Counted from the stretch's first letter, positions 20,988-33,432 are shown. The stretch is 64,000 nt of DNA from Alnus glutinosa (GCF_958979055.1 NC_084895.1:12501-76500); one strand, 5' to 3'. Program-made: numbers and translations. Notes: generated by a model from the sequence alone, not told the origin.

Positions 20988-23900
20988 TTAATCATGTTGA
21001 TAATCATATACTGAGAAGTCACTATACAGTAGAGACTCATCCTTTCCATAGTGAAGAAGAAAATAACAGTCTCTACAAAAATAGCACGGGTTCTCCGGGG
21101 CCAACTTGTCATCAACCGTCACATTTGCAGCTCTACATATATTACAGACATCGCATTTCTTTACACGAAATTTTAATTGAAATACGACTATTGGATAACT
21201 AGCTTGATTGCGCTCGTCCTCTGGATGAACTAATCTCATGTCTCTTATAACGATTGTATGCTTGCAGTCTCCCTGTGACAAGCAATTCCCAAACAAAAGA
21301 ATTATATGGGCAAACTATAATAACTTTGCCAACAACAAAGTTCATGTCATGAAAGCCAAATCATGCCATACAAATTACATGGAGATTTCTTTCACCAAGT
21401 GCAACATATGGGGAAAAAAAAGCATGAAGAACAAAGATGTTTATACCATCAAAAAATGAATACATTGCAAACAAAATCTTACCTGGTGACAGTAGAGATA
21501 TCCAACACCAAGTCGAAATCCCAAGTCACAAAACCCTATCCCGTGCATGTCAACAGCTTTGAACTGAGGCAATTGAAGGCCTGTAACATTATCACCTATA
21601 ATTGCTTTCTGCTTCTGTGGTAATTCCCCTGTTATAATGTATTCCCATTTTTTAAGAGCGTCACCCCTAGAGTTTCTGAGCCAATCAAATATAGGTTCAC
21701 TATAATCTATTGCAGAGGGATCCCTCAAATCATTATAGAATACATCCTACAAAAGATTAGCATTCTATTAGATTTGGTAACGAACTATGTTCCTCATGAA
21801 AACAAACAGAGAACAAAAAGTGCTTCTTACTTCTACAAGAAAATATCCAGAATGATCATACTGCCCAGACTTTTGCATCACCTGGTCGGTTAAACAATAG
21901 ATCTTATCCCTCAGTTCAGTCAACCTTTGTCGTCCTAGGACCAAAAATTCTTGAGTCTACAAAAAATTTCACATAAACGTCAATAGCAGATAGGTTATAG
22001 GTTGATACATGATTTTTCTTCCTATAAATGATCTTGACTTGTTGAACCAAATACAACCAACAAACAAAGCCCAACAATTGCTTGTTTTGAAAGTGATATA
22101 CCTTTACCCACTTCCGTGAGTTATGGTAAACCTCAACAGAAAGAACAACATCTGAATCCCGCACAGCAATGTGTTCCCCAAGGCTTGCTGATTTCACCTG
22201 CAAAGCATTTGTATAAAAGCTTTTTTTTTTTAAGTACATTTGTATAAAAGCATAGAGGGTAAATACGAAATCTCAACCATTTTGAACAGTCAGATTCAGC
22301 AATTGGATATTATATGTAAGAATATGAATGAATAACTACAATAAAAAATAATAATTAAAAAAAAATTGAGAGAGAGAGAGAAAAAGAAAGTAAGGGCTCC
22401 GTTACCAAAAAATACATGTATGCTTCAGTGGTCAAAGTCAACTGACATAACCCCTCAAGTTTAATTTCTTTGTTCTTTATATCAAAGAACTAGAAGGCAG
22501 CATGGGTTCTCAATGTAAAGCTGAGGGTCGTGATAATTATGAAACATTATCCAAGCTATATGGAGATGCAGACATAAAAGTAATGTCAAGGAGGATTTAT
22601 TCTTAGTTCAAACTTTCATTCATCACAAAAAAAAATAAAAAAAATAAAAGAAAAGAAGTTCAAACCTCTAAGAAAAGTAACGTAATATATCAGAATAAAC
22701 AATCATGGAAATTCCTTCATTACTTTAATATGACCATCCACGATTATTATTAGGTATTGAAAGATTAATTAGAAGTTCTGTATTGTCAATAATCAGTTGT
22801 GGAAATCATTTGTCACAATCTGAAGTTATGCCCGCCTGTCCATGAACAGTTAAATAAGAGCTTCAGTAACACTTCACTGCAGCCCACAACAATTTCATAA
22901 CAACTATGCATCTTACTTGATCAAAAGAGTAACTTAGAATTAGGCTTTGTTTCAGTTGGTTTTTTTTTTCTTCTTTTTTTATAAGTAATTGCAAGTATTA
23001 TTAAAAAGCGCAAAGGCGCAACCCAGGTACATAGGATATATATATAAGAGAAACAACTAATTAAAATAAGAGAAGAGATCTAAAAAGCTTGAAAGTTAGA
23101 AATATTATAATCAAAGACAGCAGCCTAATGGTAAAGTGTCTTAAAGAAGAAAGCCTATGACCATGTAAATTAGGAGTTTTTGCTGTATTTGTTGCAGAGA
23201 TGTGGTTTTGGAGAGTAGTTCACGAGGTCTTCGACAAGGGGATCCTGTCTCCTTTACTGTTTGTGTTGGTGATGGAGGTTTTAAGTCGAATGTTGTCGGC
23301 TACAGTAGAAAGCAGGCGACTTTCTGGATTCTCCGTGGGCTCAAAATATCAGGAGGATATGCTAGTGTCTCATTTACTATTTGCAGATGATACCTTGATC
23401 TTTTGTGAGCCTAATGCCGAACAATTTCGAGATTTGAGATGCTTGCTGCTTTGTTTTGAAGCGGTTTCGGGGCTGAAAATCAACTTGTCTAAGTCCGAGA
23501 TTGTTCCCGTAGGTGTCGTAGGGGAGGTGGAGAAGTTGGCTATCATTCTTGGGTGCGGTGTGGCTTCGCTTCCTATAAAGTATTTGGGTCTTCCTTTGGG
23601 TGCCAAGTATAAGGATTCTAATATGTGGACTTGCATTATTGAGAAGATGGAAAATAGATTGGCGGGGTGGAAAGGATTGTATTTATCAAAGGGTGGGAGG
23701 TTAACTTTAATCAAAAGTACTCTTTCGAATTTGCCAACATATTTTTTGTCCCTCTTCCCTATTCTAGTGGGAGTGGCTCATCATTTGAAAAAACTTCAGA
23801 GGGATTTCTTGTGGGGAGGTATTGGAGATGAGTTTGAATTTCATCTGGTTAATTGGTTTAAGATTTGCTCTTTAAAGGTTTCACCCCCGCCGGGGGGGGG

Positions 23901-26900
23901 GGGGGGGGGGGGGGGGGGTTAGGCGTGAGAAATATAATTCAGTATAATAGAGCTTTGCTAGGTAAGTGGCTATGGCAATTTGCTATGGAAAGGGATGCTC
24001 TTTGGAGAAAAGTGGTGGATATTAAATATGGTAGTATGAGGGGTGGTTGGTGCTCTAAGGAAGTTGGGGGTTCTTTCGGAGTGGAAGTGTGGAAATGTAT
24101 TTGGAGAGGTTGGGATGTTTTTACAGCTCATGTGAGTCTTGAGGTTGGAGATGGTTCTAGAGTCTTGTTTTGGCATGGTGTGGTGTGGGAAATCACCTTT
24201 AAAGCTTCTTTTTACAGCACTATTTACTATTGTGTGTGGTAAAATGGAAATATTCTGTGGAATATTTTGTTTATTCGACTAGTACAAGATTGGGACGTGG
24301 AAGTGGTCTCTAGATTTTTTGAGTAGTTATATTCTATTAAAGTAAGGTATAAAAGAGAGGATAAAATTTGTTGAATTCCTTCGAGAAGGAAATCATTTGA
24401 AGTGAAGTGTTACTATAAGGTTTTATCCAATCCTATGCACTCTTCTTTTCCTTGGAAGAGTATTTAGAAAGTTAAGGTTCCTCCAAGAGTGGCTTTTTTT
24501 GTATGGACGGCGACTTTAGGAAAAAGTCTAACTTAGGATAATTTACACGAGGAATATTATTGTGATGAAATGGTGCTATATGTGTAAGAATTGTGAAGAG
24601 TCTATTGATCATTTGTTCCTTCATTATAGGGTTGCTACATAATTGTGGAGTATGATTTTGCAGCTACTTGGTGTTGTGTGGGTTATGCCTCGGTCAGTGA
24701 TAGAAATGTTGGGGAGTTGGAGGGGTTAAAGGGACAACCGGTTGTTGGTGCTGATTTGGAGAATGGCGCCGTTGTGTTTGTTGTGGTGTCTATTAAAGGC
24801 ACGGAATGCATGCAGTTTTGAAGATTATGAGACTGGTTCAATTAATTTGAAAAAGTTGGTGATACAAACCTTGTTTACGTAGAGAGTGACGCTACAATCT
24901 ATATCTGACTGTTCTTATTCTATTTTTTAGATTTGTGGACTTCTTTCTCTTTGAATTAGGGGTATCATGTATACATCCTGTGTACTTTGGGTTGCGCTCC
25001 TCTGTGCTTTTTTTGCAATATATTTTTACTTATTAAAAAAAAAACCTTTAATTCCACCAACGACCGCTCACGATCTTCAAATTTTCAATCATTTCAGTTA
25101 GTATTTTTTTTTTTCTTTTTGTTTTCTTTTCCAGCTTTTTTCTCAAAGAAATAAAAAACATATAGATACTAATTTATCTAACTCAGAGAGAGGGGGAGAG
25201 AGGAGGGAGCACGTGGGACAAGCCATGGGGAGGTTGATTATAGATTTATAGTATTAATATAGATAAAATTCAAGGCAAAAATAGCATATTACGAAGAAGG
25301 CAGCTGGAAAACAAACTGAATCTTAAAGCATCTACAAGGTTGATTTCCATTTACATTCTTCAAGTTACAATCAAAGACCAGCAAGTGCGATGTACAATAG
25401 GCATTTTTCAAGCATACCTTTGTTGCAGAATTTGTAAACCGGAGAGATTTCATCCTTTCTGTTCTTTCTGATAGTGTAATGGCACATTCATTGATCTTGC
25501 AACTAGCACTGGACCAAAACAAGAGAAATATAATAAAAACATCAGAATAATTAAAGAGTTCCATAGGTATGTCAATATACAAACTTGAATGAATGCAGTC
25601 TTGCTGCTGCTTTGTCTTCATCCTGCTTTTGTTTGACTTTCACAAATTGCTCCACCTTTGCAGTATAACTACTCTGGACAAATACCAGCTATAAATTATC
25701 AGATTCCATCAAGAACAAATGACACCTAAATGTAACAAGGAAAATGATAAAAATATAGCACTGACAAACAGACAAGCATTTTGAATTGTAACACCACTAG
25801 ACAATGTACTGATAGCCTGTACATAACACCACTCAAGTTTATACCAAACAAGAATAAATGTAGACACTAAAACATACATTGTCAACATGCATATGCTAAG
25901 TCCTAAAATATGAACCCTTAACCATTTTTCCATTTTATTAGTTTGGGTTGATACATTAAAAATGAAATGGTCAATGGGTCCACAAAATCAATAGTAAAAA
26001 GGCATGGAAACAACATGCTAATCGGAACTCAACTAGTAACCAACCTACACCAAAAAAATTCAAATTTAGACTCTATAGATAAGAGATATTAATATGACCG
26101 AACCACACTTCCAATACTAAAATAACATTTATAAACAAAACAGACAAACAAAAGAAGCGAAAAGTAAATAGTATCATATAGCACAAACAGACAACATCTT
26201 AAATTCAAAATTGGGAAAGGCTAATGAATAATTTTTCTAAAATGTAGGAAAAAGAAAAAGAAAAAAAAAATTCAGTATAATGGGCATTATACTACTAACT
26301 GAAAGAAACATGTTAGCGACAGACATGCAAAGGCAAAATGGATATGATTGCATGGGTACCTCAACGCCATGACTGTTTTCCTTTGTTTTCTTTTCTTTCC
26401 TTGAGTTGTTATCTTTCTTTCTCTTCCTTGAGTTGTTACCTTTAGCGCATTCGGTTATCGAAGGAGGATTGCTTGATCTCCTGCAATTAGAAGTAAACTT
26501 TTTATAAATAACATGCGAACTGTATGAAAGTTTGAAGGGAGTCAAACTGAATCACGTTTGAAACCATGGCTCAGAGATTCTACTGCTAACTATAATGTCA
26601 GTCAACACAAACACAGATGATGACCACCTAAGAGCTTTTGCAAACGGAAAATATCTTTTTTTTGATAAGTATATAAAATCAAACGGCAAGAATTTAGGGC
26701 AGTTTCCCTCAAATTATAAAACATGAGGGGTGACATGTAAAAACCCCATGAGGACCATAAAACGGAAAATATCTAGGGCTCATTTGGTAATGCTTTTTGG
26801 TTGTGATGTGACATAAAGGTGAAAATAGTTGTGTGTTTTATGTGGTGAGTTTAGCAAACGAGCCCCTAATGTTTCTACAAGTAGTTTCACTTATCCATTA

Positions 26901-28039
26901 GAAACACAGCAATGAAATGTTCAGCAGAGATGAAATCGTTGAAAAGCAGAACTTAGCCATAGGGAGCGTTGAAGCAGAAAATTTGCGAGTCAATGAGGAA
27001 AATTTGAGCAGAACTTGACCATAGGGAGTGTAGACACTAGGGCTTTGCTTGGCATTGGGTATGAGATTTCACCGGGCTTTCCTGATTTTTTTATTAACAA
27101 CAAGTTTTAAGATAGGCATACTCCAAAGGCTGGAACTTTCCCAAGTACTTGGCTGAAAGGCGTTGTTATACAAAGGTTGTTAAGCAGTGAGTCAAGAAGT
27201 AAGATAAATGGACCAAATAGATGCATATAGATGAGAATAGAAAGCTATCTGATCATATGTTGATATTGTGAAAACAACAATAGACGAGAGATATCATAAG
27301 GACCCTGCAATGAAATGAATTGGGGTCATAGGAACATCTAAAGGAAAATCAAATGCCTACAGTAAAAGGTTCAAAACAAGGTCATGTGAAAAAGAAATGC
27401 AAATAACATATATGACTCACTCTGCAGCGGAAGACGGCTCTTCTGAAGGTTGCAGAGGATTTTCAAGGTCCTCTTTGTCATGCTGCAACATTACAAATTA
27501 GAAAAATAACTTTTTGAGTTTGATGAAAATTAAAATTAAAATTAAAAACAGCAGGGTACCTGAAATACTTCCTTCATAGCCATATCCACTAATTCTTCTT
27601 CACTCAAAATTTTAAGCTCATCGACCCTGCATTTATTAACTAAAATATTTAGTTATAGTAGCTGAAAAGAGATTAAGTGTAGATAAAACACAAGGATGCT
27701 GTGTACGTACGAAATATCTTCATCACACTGTTGAGACGGATCAGAACAACATAGTTCCGCTTTTAGATTCTGCATAGAATGATAAAAACAACGTCCCAAC
27801 AATTTTTATTCTTTTAGGAGAATCATGAAACTATATTTATAAAGTGATTGGAAAGACCCAAAAAAAAAAAAAAAAACTCCAAAAATAGCTACCTGAAGTT
27901 GACGGAAAGGAGAACCCTCAACATCTTCCTCCTCTGCCTCTCCTCCTAAGCTAACCCCCCGCTCCTCTCTCGTCTCCATTCTTCTTCTCCCTTCTTCTTC
28001 CTCTTCTTCAATATTAGAATTACTACAATCTTGCTCCAT
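20988..28039 (-). CDS. SRD2: snRNA-activating protein complex subunit 3 (SNAPc50/SRD2)
   Basis: SRD2 is the plant SNAP50 homologue, a nuclear factor that recognises snRNA-gene promoters. Eleven exons on the minus strand: 28039-27893, 27769-27711, 27626-27560, 27482-27421, 26480-26360, 25673-25585, 25508-25418, 22197-22102, 21956-21831, 21746-21483, 21272-20988. All have GT-AG borders and matching phases, giving 468 residues without a stop. The acidic N terminus ([17 protein letters not shown]) leads to a Lys-rich segment. The conserved core has [31 protein letters not shown] and [17 protein letters not shown]. The C-terminal zinc-binding module is [30 protein letters not shown] and [11 protein letters not shown]. 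The 3.2-kb intron between exons 7 and 8 holds LINE fragments; another intron holds a LINE tail and a MITE. The gene appears intact. Confidence 0.93.
22975..23060 (-). mobile_element. LINE 3' tail fragment in SRD2 intron
   Basis: The minus strand reads a LINE-type end: CCTGGGTTGCGCCTTTGCGC then TTAATAATACTTGCAATTAC and a poly-A-like run. It lies opposite in orientation to the longer LINE beginning about 60 bp away. Confidence 0.6.
23120..25045 (+). mobile_element. 5'-truncated L1-type LINE in SRD2 intron 7
   Basis: The fragment begins inside the reverse transcriptase (KKAYDHVN, decayed). It continues with [16 protein letters not shown] and the catalytic [14 protein letters not shown]. Next come [22 protein letters not shown] and [15 protein letters not shown]. 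After a G homopolymer come [20 protein letters not shown], a zf-RVT region and a tail ending TTACTTATTAAAAAAAAAA. Frameshifts and stops show it is dead. It is antisense to SRD2. Confidence 0.9.
23892..23918 (+). repeat. G27 homopolymer
   Basis: Twenty-seven consecutive G bases inside the LINE, where related copies would have a short Gly codon pair before LGVRN. It is either a slippage expansion with quadruplex potential or an assembly error. Confidence 0.9.
26657..26759 (-). mobile_element. Extremely truncated LINE insertion in SRD2 intron
   Basis: A perfect 15-bp target duplication AAACGGAAAATATCT lies at 26642-26656 and 26760-26774. The minus strand ends ATACTTATCAAAAAAAA, the tail form of the other LINEs in this window. 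Only about 100 bp was inserted. Confidence 0.85.
26776..26865. mobile_element. 90-bp MITE, Harbinger-like
   Basis: Terminal inverted repeats are GGGCTCATTTGGTAA and GGGCTCGTTTGCTAA (reverse complement). A three-base CTA flanks both ends (26773-26775, 26866-26868); PIF/Harbinger usually uses TWA, so the superfamily is tentative. It starts exactly at the target duplication of the neighbouring LINE insertion. Confidence 0.7.
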
Positions 28040-28212
28040 GTCCTATTCTCTGTTAAGGGTTTTAGACGGTGAAGGAGGTTTTGAATCACGGAAACATTCA
28101 CTATGCAATACGGTACCCGTATAGGAGAATACTATAACAGACCCTAAGACCCACTACAACAGGAAAAATTAAGCCGATTGACAACTCTCAAGAAACCTAA
28201 CCAATAACCATC

Positions 28213-28503
28213 TCAGCCACCGAAGTCATACAACGTCCTCCCCTGCCTCTTGAGGGCATATAGCAGTGACGGTCCTACGGGCGTGCTCCGTGTACATGAC
28301 AGCGTCACGGATAACGTTCTCGAGGAAGATCTTAAGGACGCCACGTCGCAGATGAGACCGCTGATCCTCTTGCCACTGCCTCGTCTCGCCGGACGCCGAA
28401 TAACAGGCTTCGTGATGCCCTGGATGTTGTCCCTGAGCACCTTCTTGTGCCTTTACGCTCCTCCCGTGCCCAACCTCTTGCCTTCCTTTCCACGACCCGA
28501 CAT
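28213..28503 (-). pseudogene. Processed-type histone H4 pseudogene
   Basis: Minus-strand ATG at 28503 starts MSGRGK-like sequence, then a stop (TAA) replaces a codon in the GGAKR region. [20 protein letters not shown] and KRISGLI follow; a deletion removes the YEETR region and shifts frame. The [13 protein letters not shown] and YTEHARR codons are still readable in another frame. The end [15 protein letters not shown] regains frame. Histone H4 packages nucleosomal DNA; this copy cannot. Plant H4 genes are naturally intronless, so retrocopy origin is not proven. It lies about 170 bp upstream of SRD2. Confidence 0.9.
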
Positions 28504-29504
28504 TTTCACACTCATTTGTATACTCCTACAAGGAGTTCCCAACTTTGTTTTGGGGGGGGGGGGTTTCTTTTCCTCTCCCTAAAGGCAAATTAATTTGCAT
28601 GTTATTATTTAAAAACAATAAAAAATAATAATAATAATGAATGAAAATGTCACACCAACAAAAAAAATATATGAGATGAGATAAAAACAAAAGAATAGCA
28701 TTTCCCTGTTATTAATGATTGAGGATAATAATTATGTTATTCATTATTTCGAGATTATTCAAAATACATGGTAGGTGGGGGATGTCCAAAATGAGAGCTT
28801 CTACACATGCGCCTTTTGTCCATCCCTCTTCTGTCTTTTTTTCACGTGTAATTGTTTTTTGTTTTTTTTTTTATACAAAAAAGCTTGAAAACGCGGGGTT
28901 CATTTAGGTTCATTTTCAAAAAATTTCTCATTTCCCAAATCTCCCCCTCTCCACTATCCCCTCCCCCACCGACCGACTGCCGCCCAACGGTCGACACTAT
29001 CCGGCCCTCTCAGACCACCGCAGGCCACCGATCTACACCCGCAACCCAGCAGACCGTCGACCCCTGACGAACGGCGCCCGCGACCCGTCTCCATCTCTTT
29101 CGACCGACACCGTCCCGGCGACCCATTTCTCTCTCTCTCTCACCCAGAAGACCGAGCGAACCAGGGGTTTGTAACTTTGTTATTCCTTCTCCAGCTTCCA
29201 GTAACTTCACGTTCACTATTGTCCCTCACACCCTGTTTATATCATGCATTTTCTTTTCATTCGGTGTTTTGCGGTTATCCATTCGGTGCGTTGTTCGTTT
29301 TCGCCCATGCATTGATATACACAAAGTACCCAAAACTAAAGTTAGATCAAATTCTTTTGTCTTTGCTTGTGAATTAGCTTATTGAGTTTAGGGTGTTTGA
29401 CAAAAGGTCAAGAAGAGGAATTTTTGCGACATTTTTGCTTGATGAGGATGATACCGAGATGCCACTTTCTATGTTGGACACTGACCCCGACTAATTAGTT
29501 GGGG
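28504..29504. other. Intergenic with C-rich leader-like segment
   Basis: A G run lies near 28551-28563 and AT-rich DNA follows. From 28940 to 29150 the plus strand is C-rich (CCCACCGACCGACTGCCGCC and similar), like a plant 5' leader in front of the GRF gene at 29.9 kb. No coding frame supported. Confidence 0.45.
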
Positions 29505-30650
29505 GTTGTTTGCCTTTTAGAGATATGTCGAGAATCATCAAAACAATTTACTCATTGTTGTTGCTTCTTTTAAAAGTTCTTGTGAATATAGCAAAATTTT
29601 CTCCATGTACAATTAATTCACGCATGTGATCATGATAGGTTGATCCTGATTGTAGTCCCAAACTGGTATGTTATGATTGTAGTACATAAAAAGAACCCTA
29701 GCTGTATTTTCATTTGGATATTTGCAAGGCTTCATTTGGGGGTTTGTTTATTCTTTATTCTGATATTCTTTTGACTGGTGATTATTTGACATGCTTGTTT
29801 GACATGCTCACATGCTTAGATTGGTTGGTTAGTTGAATGATACTTTCTTAGGTTTTATTTAGGTCTTTTGCATAGGCATGACAAAATGTCGGTAAATAGT
29901 GGTGCGTCAAGTGTGTCAAGTGCACGTCCGTTATGTTATTGTGGAGTGCTTGCACATGTAAGGTATTATTGGACTGATACCAATACCGCTAGAAAGTGGT
30001 ATGGCTGTGAAAATTATAAGGTAATTTTTGAAATTAATATTGTGTTATACTTCGTTTAATTGCTAGTAGGTGATGTCATTGTGATGACATTAATTTACTC
30101 TTTCTTTGTCATGCAGAGAACGGGTGATTGTGATTTTTTTGCATGGGCTAATAATGAAATGACTACGTACGAGACGAAGATAATGGAACGCTTGAAAGTC
30201 CTAGACGATAGAAGAAAGGCAGATAGTGATAGACTTGAGAAGCTAATTGAAACAAAAGATAATGATCAATATGTTAAGCTTGAGAAGCTGATTGAAAAAA
30301 ATATATAATGATCAATATGTTAAACTTCGACGAGAGCTGGAGCTGAGTCAAACTAATGTGAAGATGTTTCAGATGTTTTGGGCTACGATAGTAGTGGTCA
30401 TTTTGCTTTTAGTTTTTTTTACCTTAGTGGCTATGGTGGATCTCGAGGTACTTACTTGATGTTAAACTAAAAGAAAATGAGGTATGTATCAAGTTGGAAT
30501 GTATTGTATTGTGGTATGTTGGATTGTAATGTAGTCACTTGGTTTTTATTTTGGAAGAGGAATGTTATTTTGTAGTTGGTGAACAAGTCTAGTAAATTTG
30601 GTTGAATGTAATATCATTAAACTTTTAGTTTGATGTAGTATGATAGTTTA
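29505..30650 (+). repeat. Left arm of a ~1.1-kb inverted repeat (GRF gene copy 1)
   Basis: This segment matches the reverse complement of 40415-41478 over about 1.1 kb with high identity. It includes TCATCAAAACAATTTACTCA, TTTTCTCCATGTACAATTAA, the whole GRF gene and GGTACTTACTTGATGTTAAA. Similarity stops at the stated borders. Confidence 0.88.
29886..30308 (+). CDS. Small GRF-type zinc-finger protein, C-terminus frameshifted
   Basis: Two exons (29886-30020 and 30117-30308, GT-AG) encode 108 residues. The GRF zinc finger spans residues about 16-56: LCYCGVLAHVRYYWTDTNT, ARKWYGCENYK, GDCDFFAWANNEM. It has the CxC, C and C ligands of the family, which binds single-stranded nucleic acid in other proteins. 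A charged helix with an ETKDNDQYVKLEKLIEKN repeat follows. In the next frame the DNA continues NDQYVKLRRELELSQTNVKM and a hydrophobic segment (FWATIVVVILLLVFFTLVAM). Plant GRF proteins of this type usually end in such a coiled coil plus membrane anchor, so the present stop looks like a frameshift. Function unknown; these genes are often found near Mutator-like elements. Confidence 0.6.
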
Positions 30651-31789
30651 CCCTTCAAATGGTTCTTTGCAAATGAATCGTAGTACTCAAATATATTTTG
30701 CATAAATCATAAAATTTTGCTTTGATAGATGGTAGATTCTTCTTAGACAATTTTTGTTTAAATCTTGTGAAATTTAATTGGAAGCTCATGTTTTTGGTGA
30801 TACTTGAGAATTATTGGATGAAGCTTCTTGAGGCTGAGTCTTACACTTAGAGACATTTTAGAGAAACTTAAAGCTTTCCCATAAAAGGGATAGTTGGATG
30901 ATTTCAAAGGATTTGGAACAACCATATAACAGAAATTGCTCAAAAACACATTTACACATACAATCCATACCCTTAAAACCACTTCACACTTTGGTTTCAC
31001 AATCTTCATTAGGCTTACATTTCCAAGGACAAAAAAAAAATAAAAATAAAAATAAGAGAAGCAGATTTTCAACATTTTCTCAGTCAAAAGATATACACCA
31101 ATATGAAACCTTTTTATCCATATATTGGTGAAATTGCAGACTGAGTTGATATCATCTGGAGGCAGCGAACAATGATTGTCAACGGGTGTTTGTTTAACAG
31201 TCTTCTAGTCAAAACCATCTGTTTGCATCACAGCTGGAGGGAAAAAAAAAAATGAATAAGGAATAATCATTGAAATAATCAACAGTTTCTATTCAAATGA
31301 GAATACATTTCAATAGTGTTGCACAATATCTTTTCCTCTTTGGCAGCAAGCTTTCTGTGCAAGAATTAGTATCTTGTATTGTTTTTGCAAAATTTAGAAC
31401 ATAGGAATTAGAGAAAACACAAAGGAGAAGTTTTTCTCAGATTTGTTGAAAATGAACTCTCAAAAACTTGAAAGAATAGTTGAAAACACTTCCCAAAATC
31501 TTGATTAAAAGCTGGACAGCGAGTGGCAACTTCTAGGAATCAGTTTTGGGGTTCAAATTGCCACTGATTTTGCATGGAACCAATACATAAATTTAGTTAT
31601 GTTAGAACCTAAAGACCTAAATAGAGCAATGCATCATAATCAAGATACTTCAGTGGGACAAAGCAAATAAAAATGACAAATGCATAATAAAATCATGTTG
31701 GTATAGTAGTGAAACAACAAGAATAATAACTTGGAATTAAAGACAAATCTAATGAATTATTTCCAGTGGGTAAGACTTAGCTTCAAGTC
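30651..31789. other. Unrecognised AT-rich sequence
   Basis: No gene or known repeat seen between the outer and middle inverted-repeat arms. Confidence 0.4.
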
Positions 31790-31876
31790 TGATCTGTAAT
31801 CACATCATTTAATTACTATTTCAAATTGTTAAAATTAATTTACATGTATAAATCTTGTGTTCCAACAAGTAAATCA

Positions 31877-31928
<52 letters not shown>

Positions 31929-32048
31929 CTATATCAGTACATTTAAAACTATCTGTAGGCAAAGTTAAATTCTTCTTCCTAGCTTCTTGTTTAAAATTCC
32001 ACTCTTTAATATTTTGTAATTCTACCTTACTAAAATAAAATTATGTGT

Positions 32049-32050
<2 letters not shown>
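31790..32050. repeat. Left arm of middle inverted repeat
   Basis: Matches the reverse complement of 34270-34580: TCTGTAATCACAT, AAATCTTGTGTTCCAACAAG, CAGGCAAAGTTAAATTC with one-base differences, and TAATATTTTGTAATTCTACC. An (AT)n tract (31880-31925) occupies the same place as the (AT)n of the right arm. Confidence 0.9.

Positions 32051-32084
<34 letters not shown>
32051..32084. repeat. (AT)n microsatellite
   Basis: Pure AT dinucleotides. Companion tracts lie at 31880-31925 and 34419-34491 inside the inverted arms. Confidence 0.95.
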
Positions 32085-32086
<2 letters not shown>

Positions 32087-32639
32087 CAAATATAACATAT
32101 CATAAGACAATGGTAACTAATAATTTGTTTCTCCAAATTTACAATTTACAATTCACACTAGCAGGTGTCCTAGAGAAATAAAAGCCTATAACTTCATGGC
32201 TAATTTTCCCAAGCAGAACTCTTAATTCATCTCTTAATGCCCAGAAGAGGCTCCTCTGGAATCTTTGAAAACTTCAAGGAATGTGAATCATCCTCCACAA
32301 TTTTCTTTGGGGTTTGCCCTTGCCTAAATGATAACCAATATATAATCAGATAAATCTCATATTAGCTCTATGCACTAAACCATGTGCATGAGTTGTCAAC
32401 CCGGGCTTTCAACTCATCAGGCAGTTTCAAAAAACCATGAGCAAATCCCCATATACATCATGTTAGAAATGCACCCCCTTTGTTTATGGGGAAGGAAATG
32501 ATTGTTCTCAAAAGCACCAACGAGCCAAAACAAACGGACAAAAGCTCAAAACACCCAAGAAAAAAAAAATGAAGAGGAAATAGTAATGGAGAGGAGAGGT
32601 TGTTTTACCTCTGAAGAGCTTATTTGAGAAGGAAGTTGA
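32085..32639. other. Sequence between inverted-repeat arms, possible minus-strand exon
   Basis: On the minus strand, ATCATTTAG at about 32328 precedes a short open stretch, VEDDSHSLKFSKIPEEPLLG, ending in a stop near 32238. A GAG/GTAAAA donor-like site lies near 32608. Too short to identify. Confidence 0.25.
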
Positions 32640-33060
32640 GACGGGCTAAGATCGGTCGGCGCTGGAAGTGGAGAGCTTGGTCAGTGGTGGAGACGGCGCC
32701 GAAAAAGGGGGAGTTCTGCCGAAAATAGGGGAGGTCGCCACCGGAAAAGGCAGGAGATCAGGCCGGAAAATGGAGGCAAAGTTCTGCCGGAAATAGGAGA
32801 GCTCGGTCGCCGCCGGAAAGGGGAGGAGATCGTCCAGAAAATAGGGGCAACGTTCTGCTGGAAATAGGGGAGCTCGGTCTCCGCCGGAAAAGGGAAGTGA
32901 TCGGCCGGAAATAGGGGAGCTCGGTTGCCGCCGGAAAGGGGAATAACTGGAAAATGGGGGCAAAGCGCCGGAAAATGGGGAAGGAGATTTTTGAGGGAAA
33001 GAGAAAGGGGAGAAAATTTGGGGGAAAATGTCTGATGGTGCAAATTATTTCAGTATCCTG
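32640..33060. repeat. Left arm of inner GC-rich inverted repeat
   Basis: Matches the reverse complement of 33460-34010, for example GAGACGGGCT, GATCGGTCGGCGC, GGAAGTGGAGAGC and GGAGATTTTTGAGGGAAAGA. Both arms also contain internal tandem CCGGAAA/GGGGGCAA units. The long apparent frames here are products of this repeat. Confidence 0.9.
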
Positions 33061-33088
33061 AGTCTTTCCCATTTGGAGAGCTGATATG

Positions 33089-33235
33089 TAGGGGACGGCA
33101 AACTGTCCCCTTGCAGGCTCTTTTGATTAAAAAAATGAAATTTAATAAAAAAATGTCCTTAGATATCACATCAAAGGACACTTTTTTATTAAAATTTAAT
33201 TTTTTAACAAAAAGGGCCTGTTGGGGGACGGTTTT
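33089..33235. repeat. Imperfect palindrome near the centre
   Basis: GGGGACGG...AGGCTCTTTT...TTAATAAAAAAATGTCCTT on the left is mirrored by AAGGACACTTTTTTATTAAA...AAAAAGGGCC...GGGGGACGG on the right, with only a few bases between the arms. Confidence 0.85.
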
Positions 33236-33285
33236 TCGTCCTCCAACAATCATTTCCCTTCCCATTTGAGTTCAAAATTTTTAAC

Positions 33286-33432
33286 TTCATTGTCAGTGCC
33301 ACGCTGGAAAGAGACGAACATGAGACGGACAAAAGGCTCACGTTTAGCATTTCTCATCCAAAATCGGAGAAATGCTAAACATGAGCCTTTCTTTCGTCTC
33401 ATGTCCGTCCCTTTCCAGCGTGGCATTGACAA
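33286..33432. repeat. Second palindrome near the centre
   Basis: Arms of about 66 bp, TGTCAGTGCCACGCTGGAAA ... GCTCACGTTTAGCATTTCTC and its reverse complement, separated by about 12 bp. Predicted to form a stable hairpin in single-stranded DNA or RNA. Confidence 0.92.
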
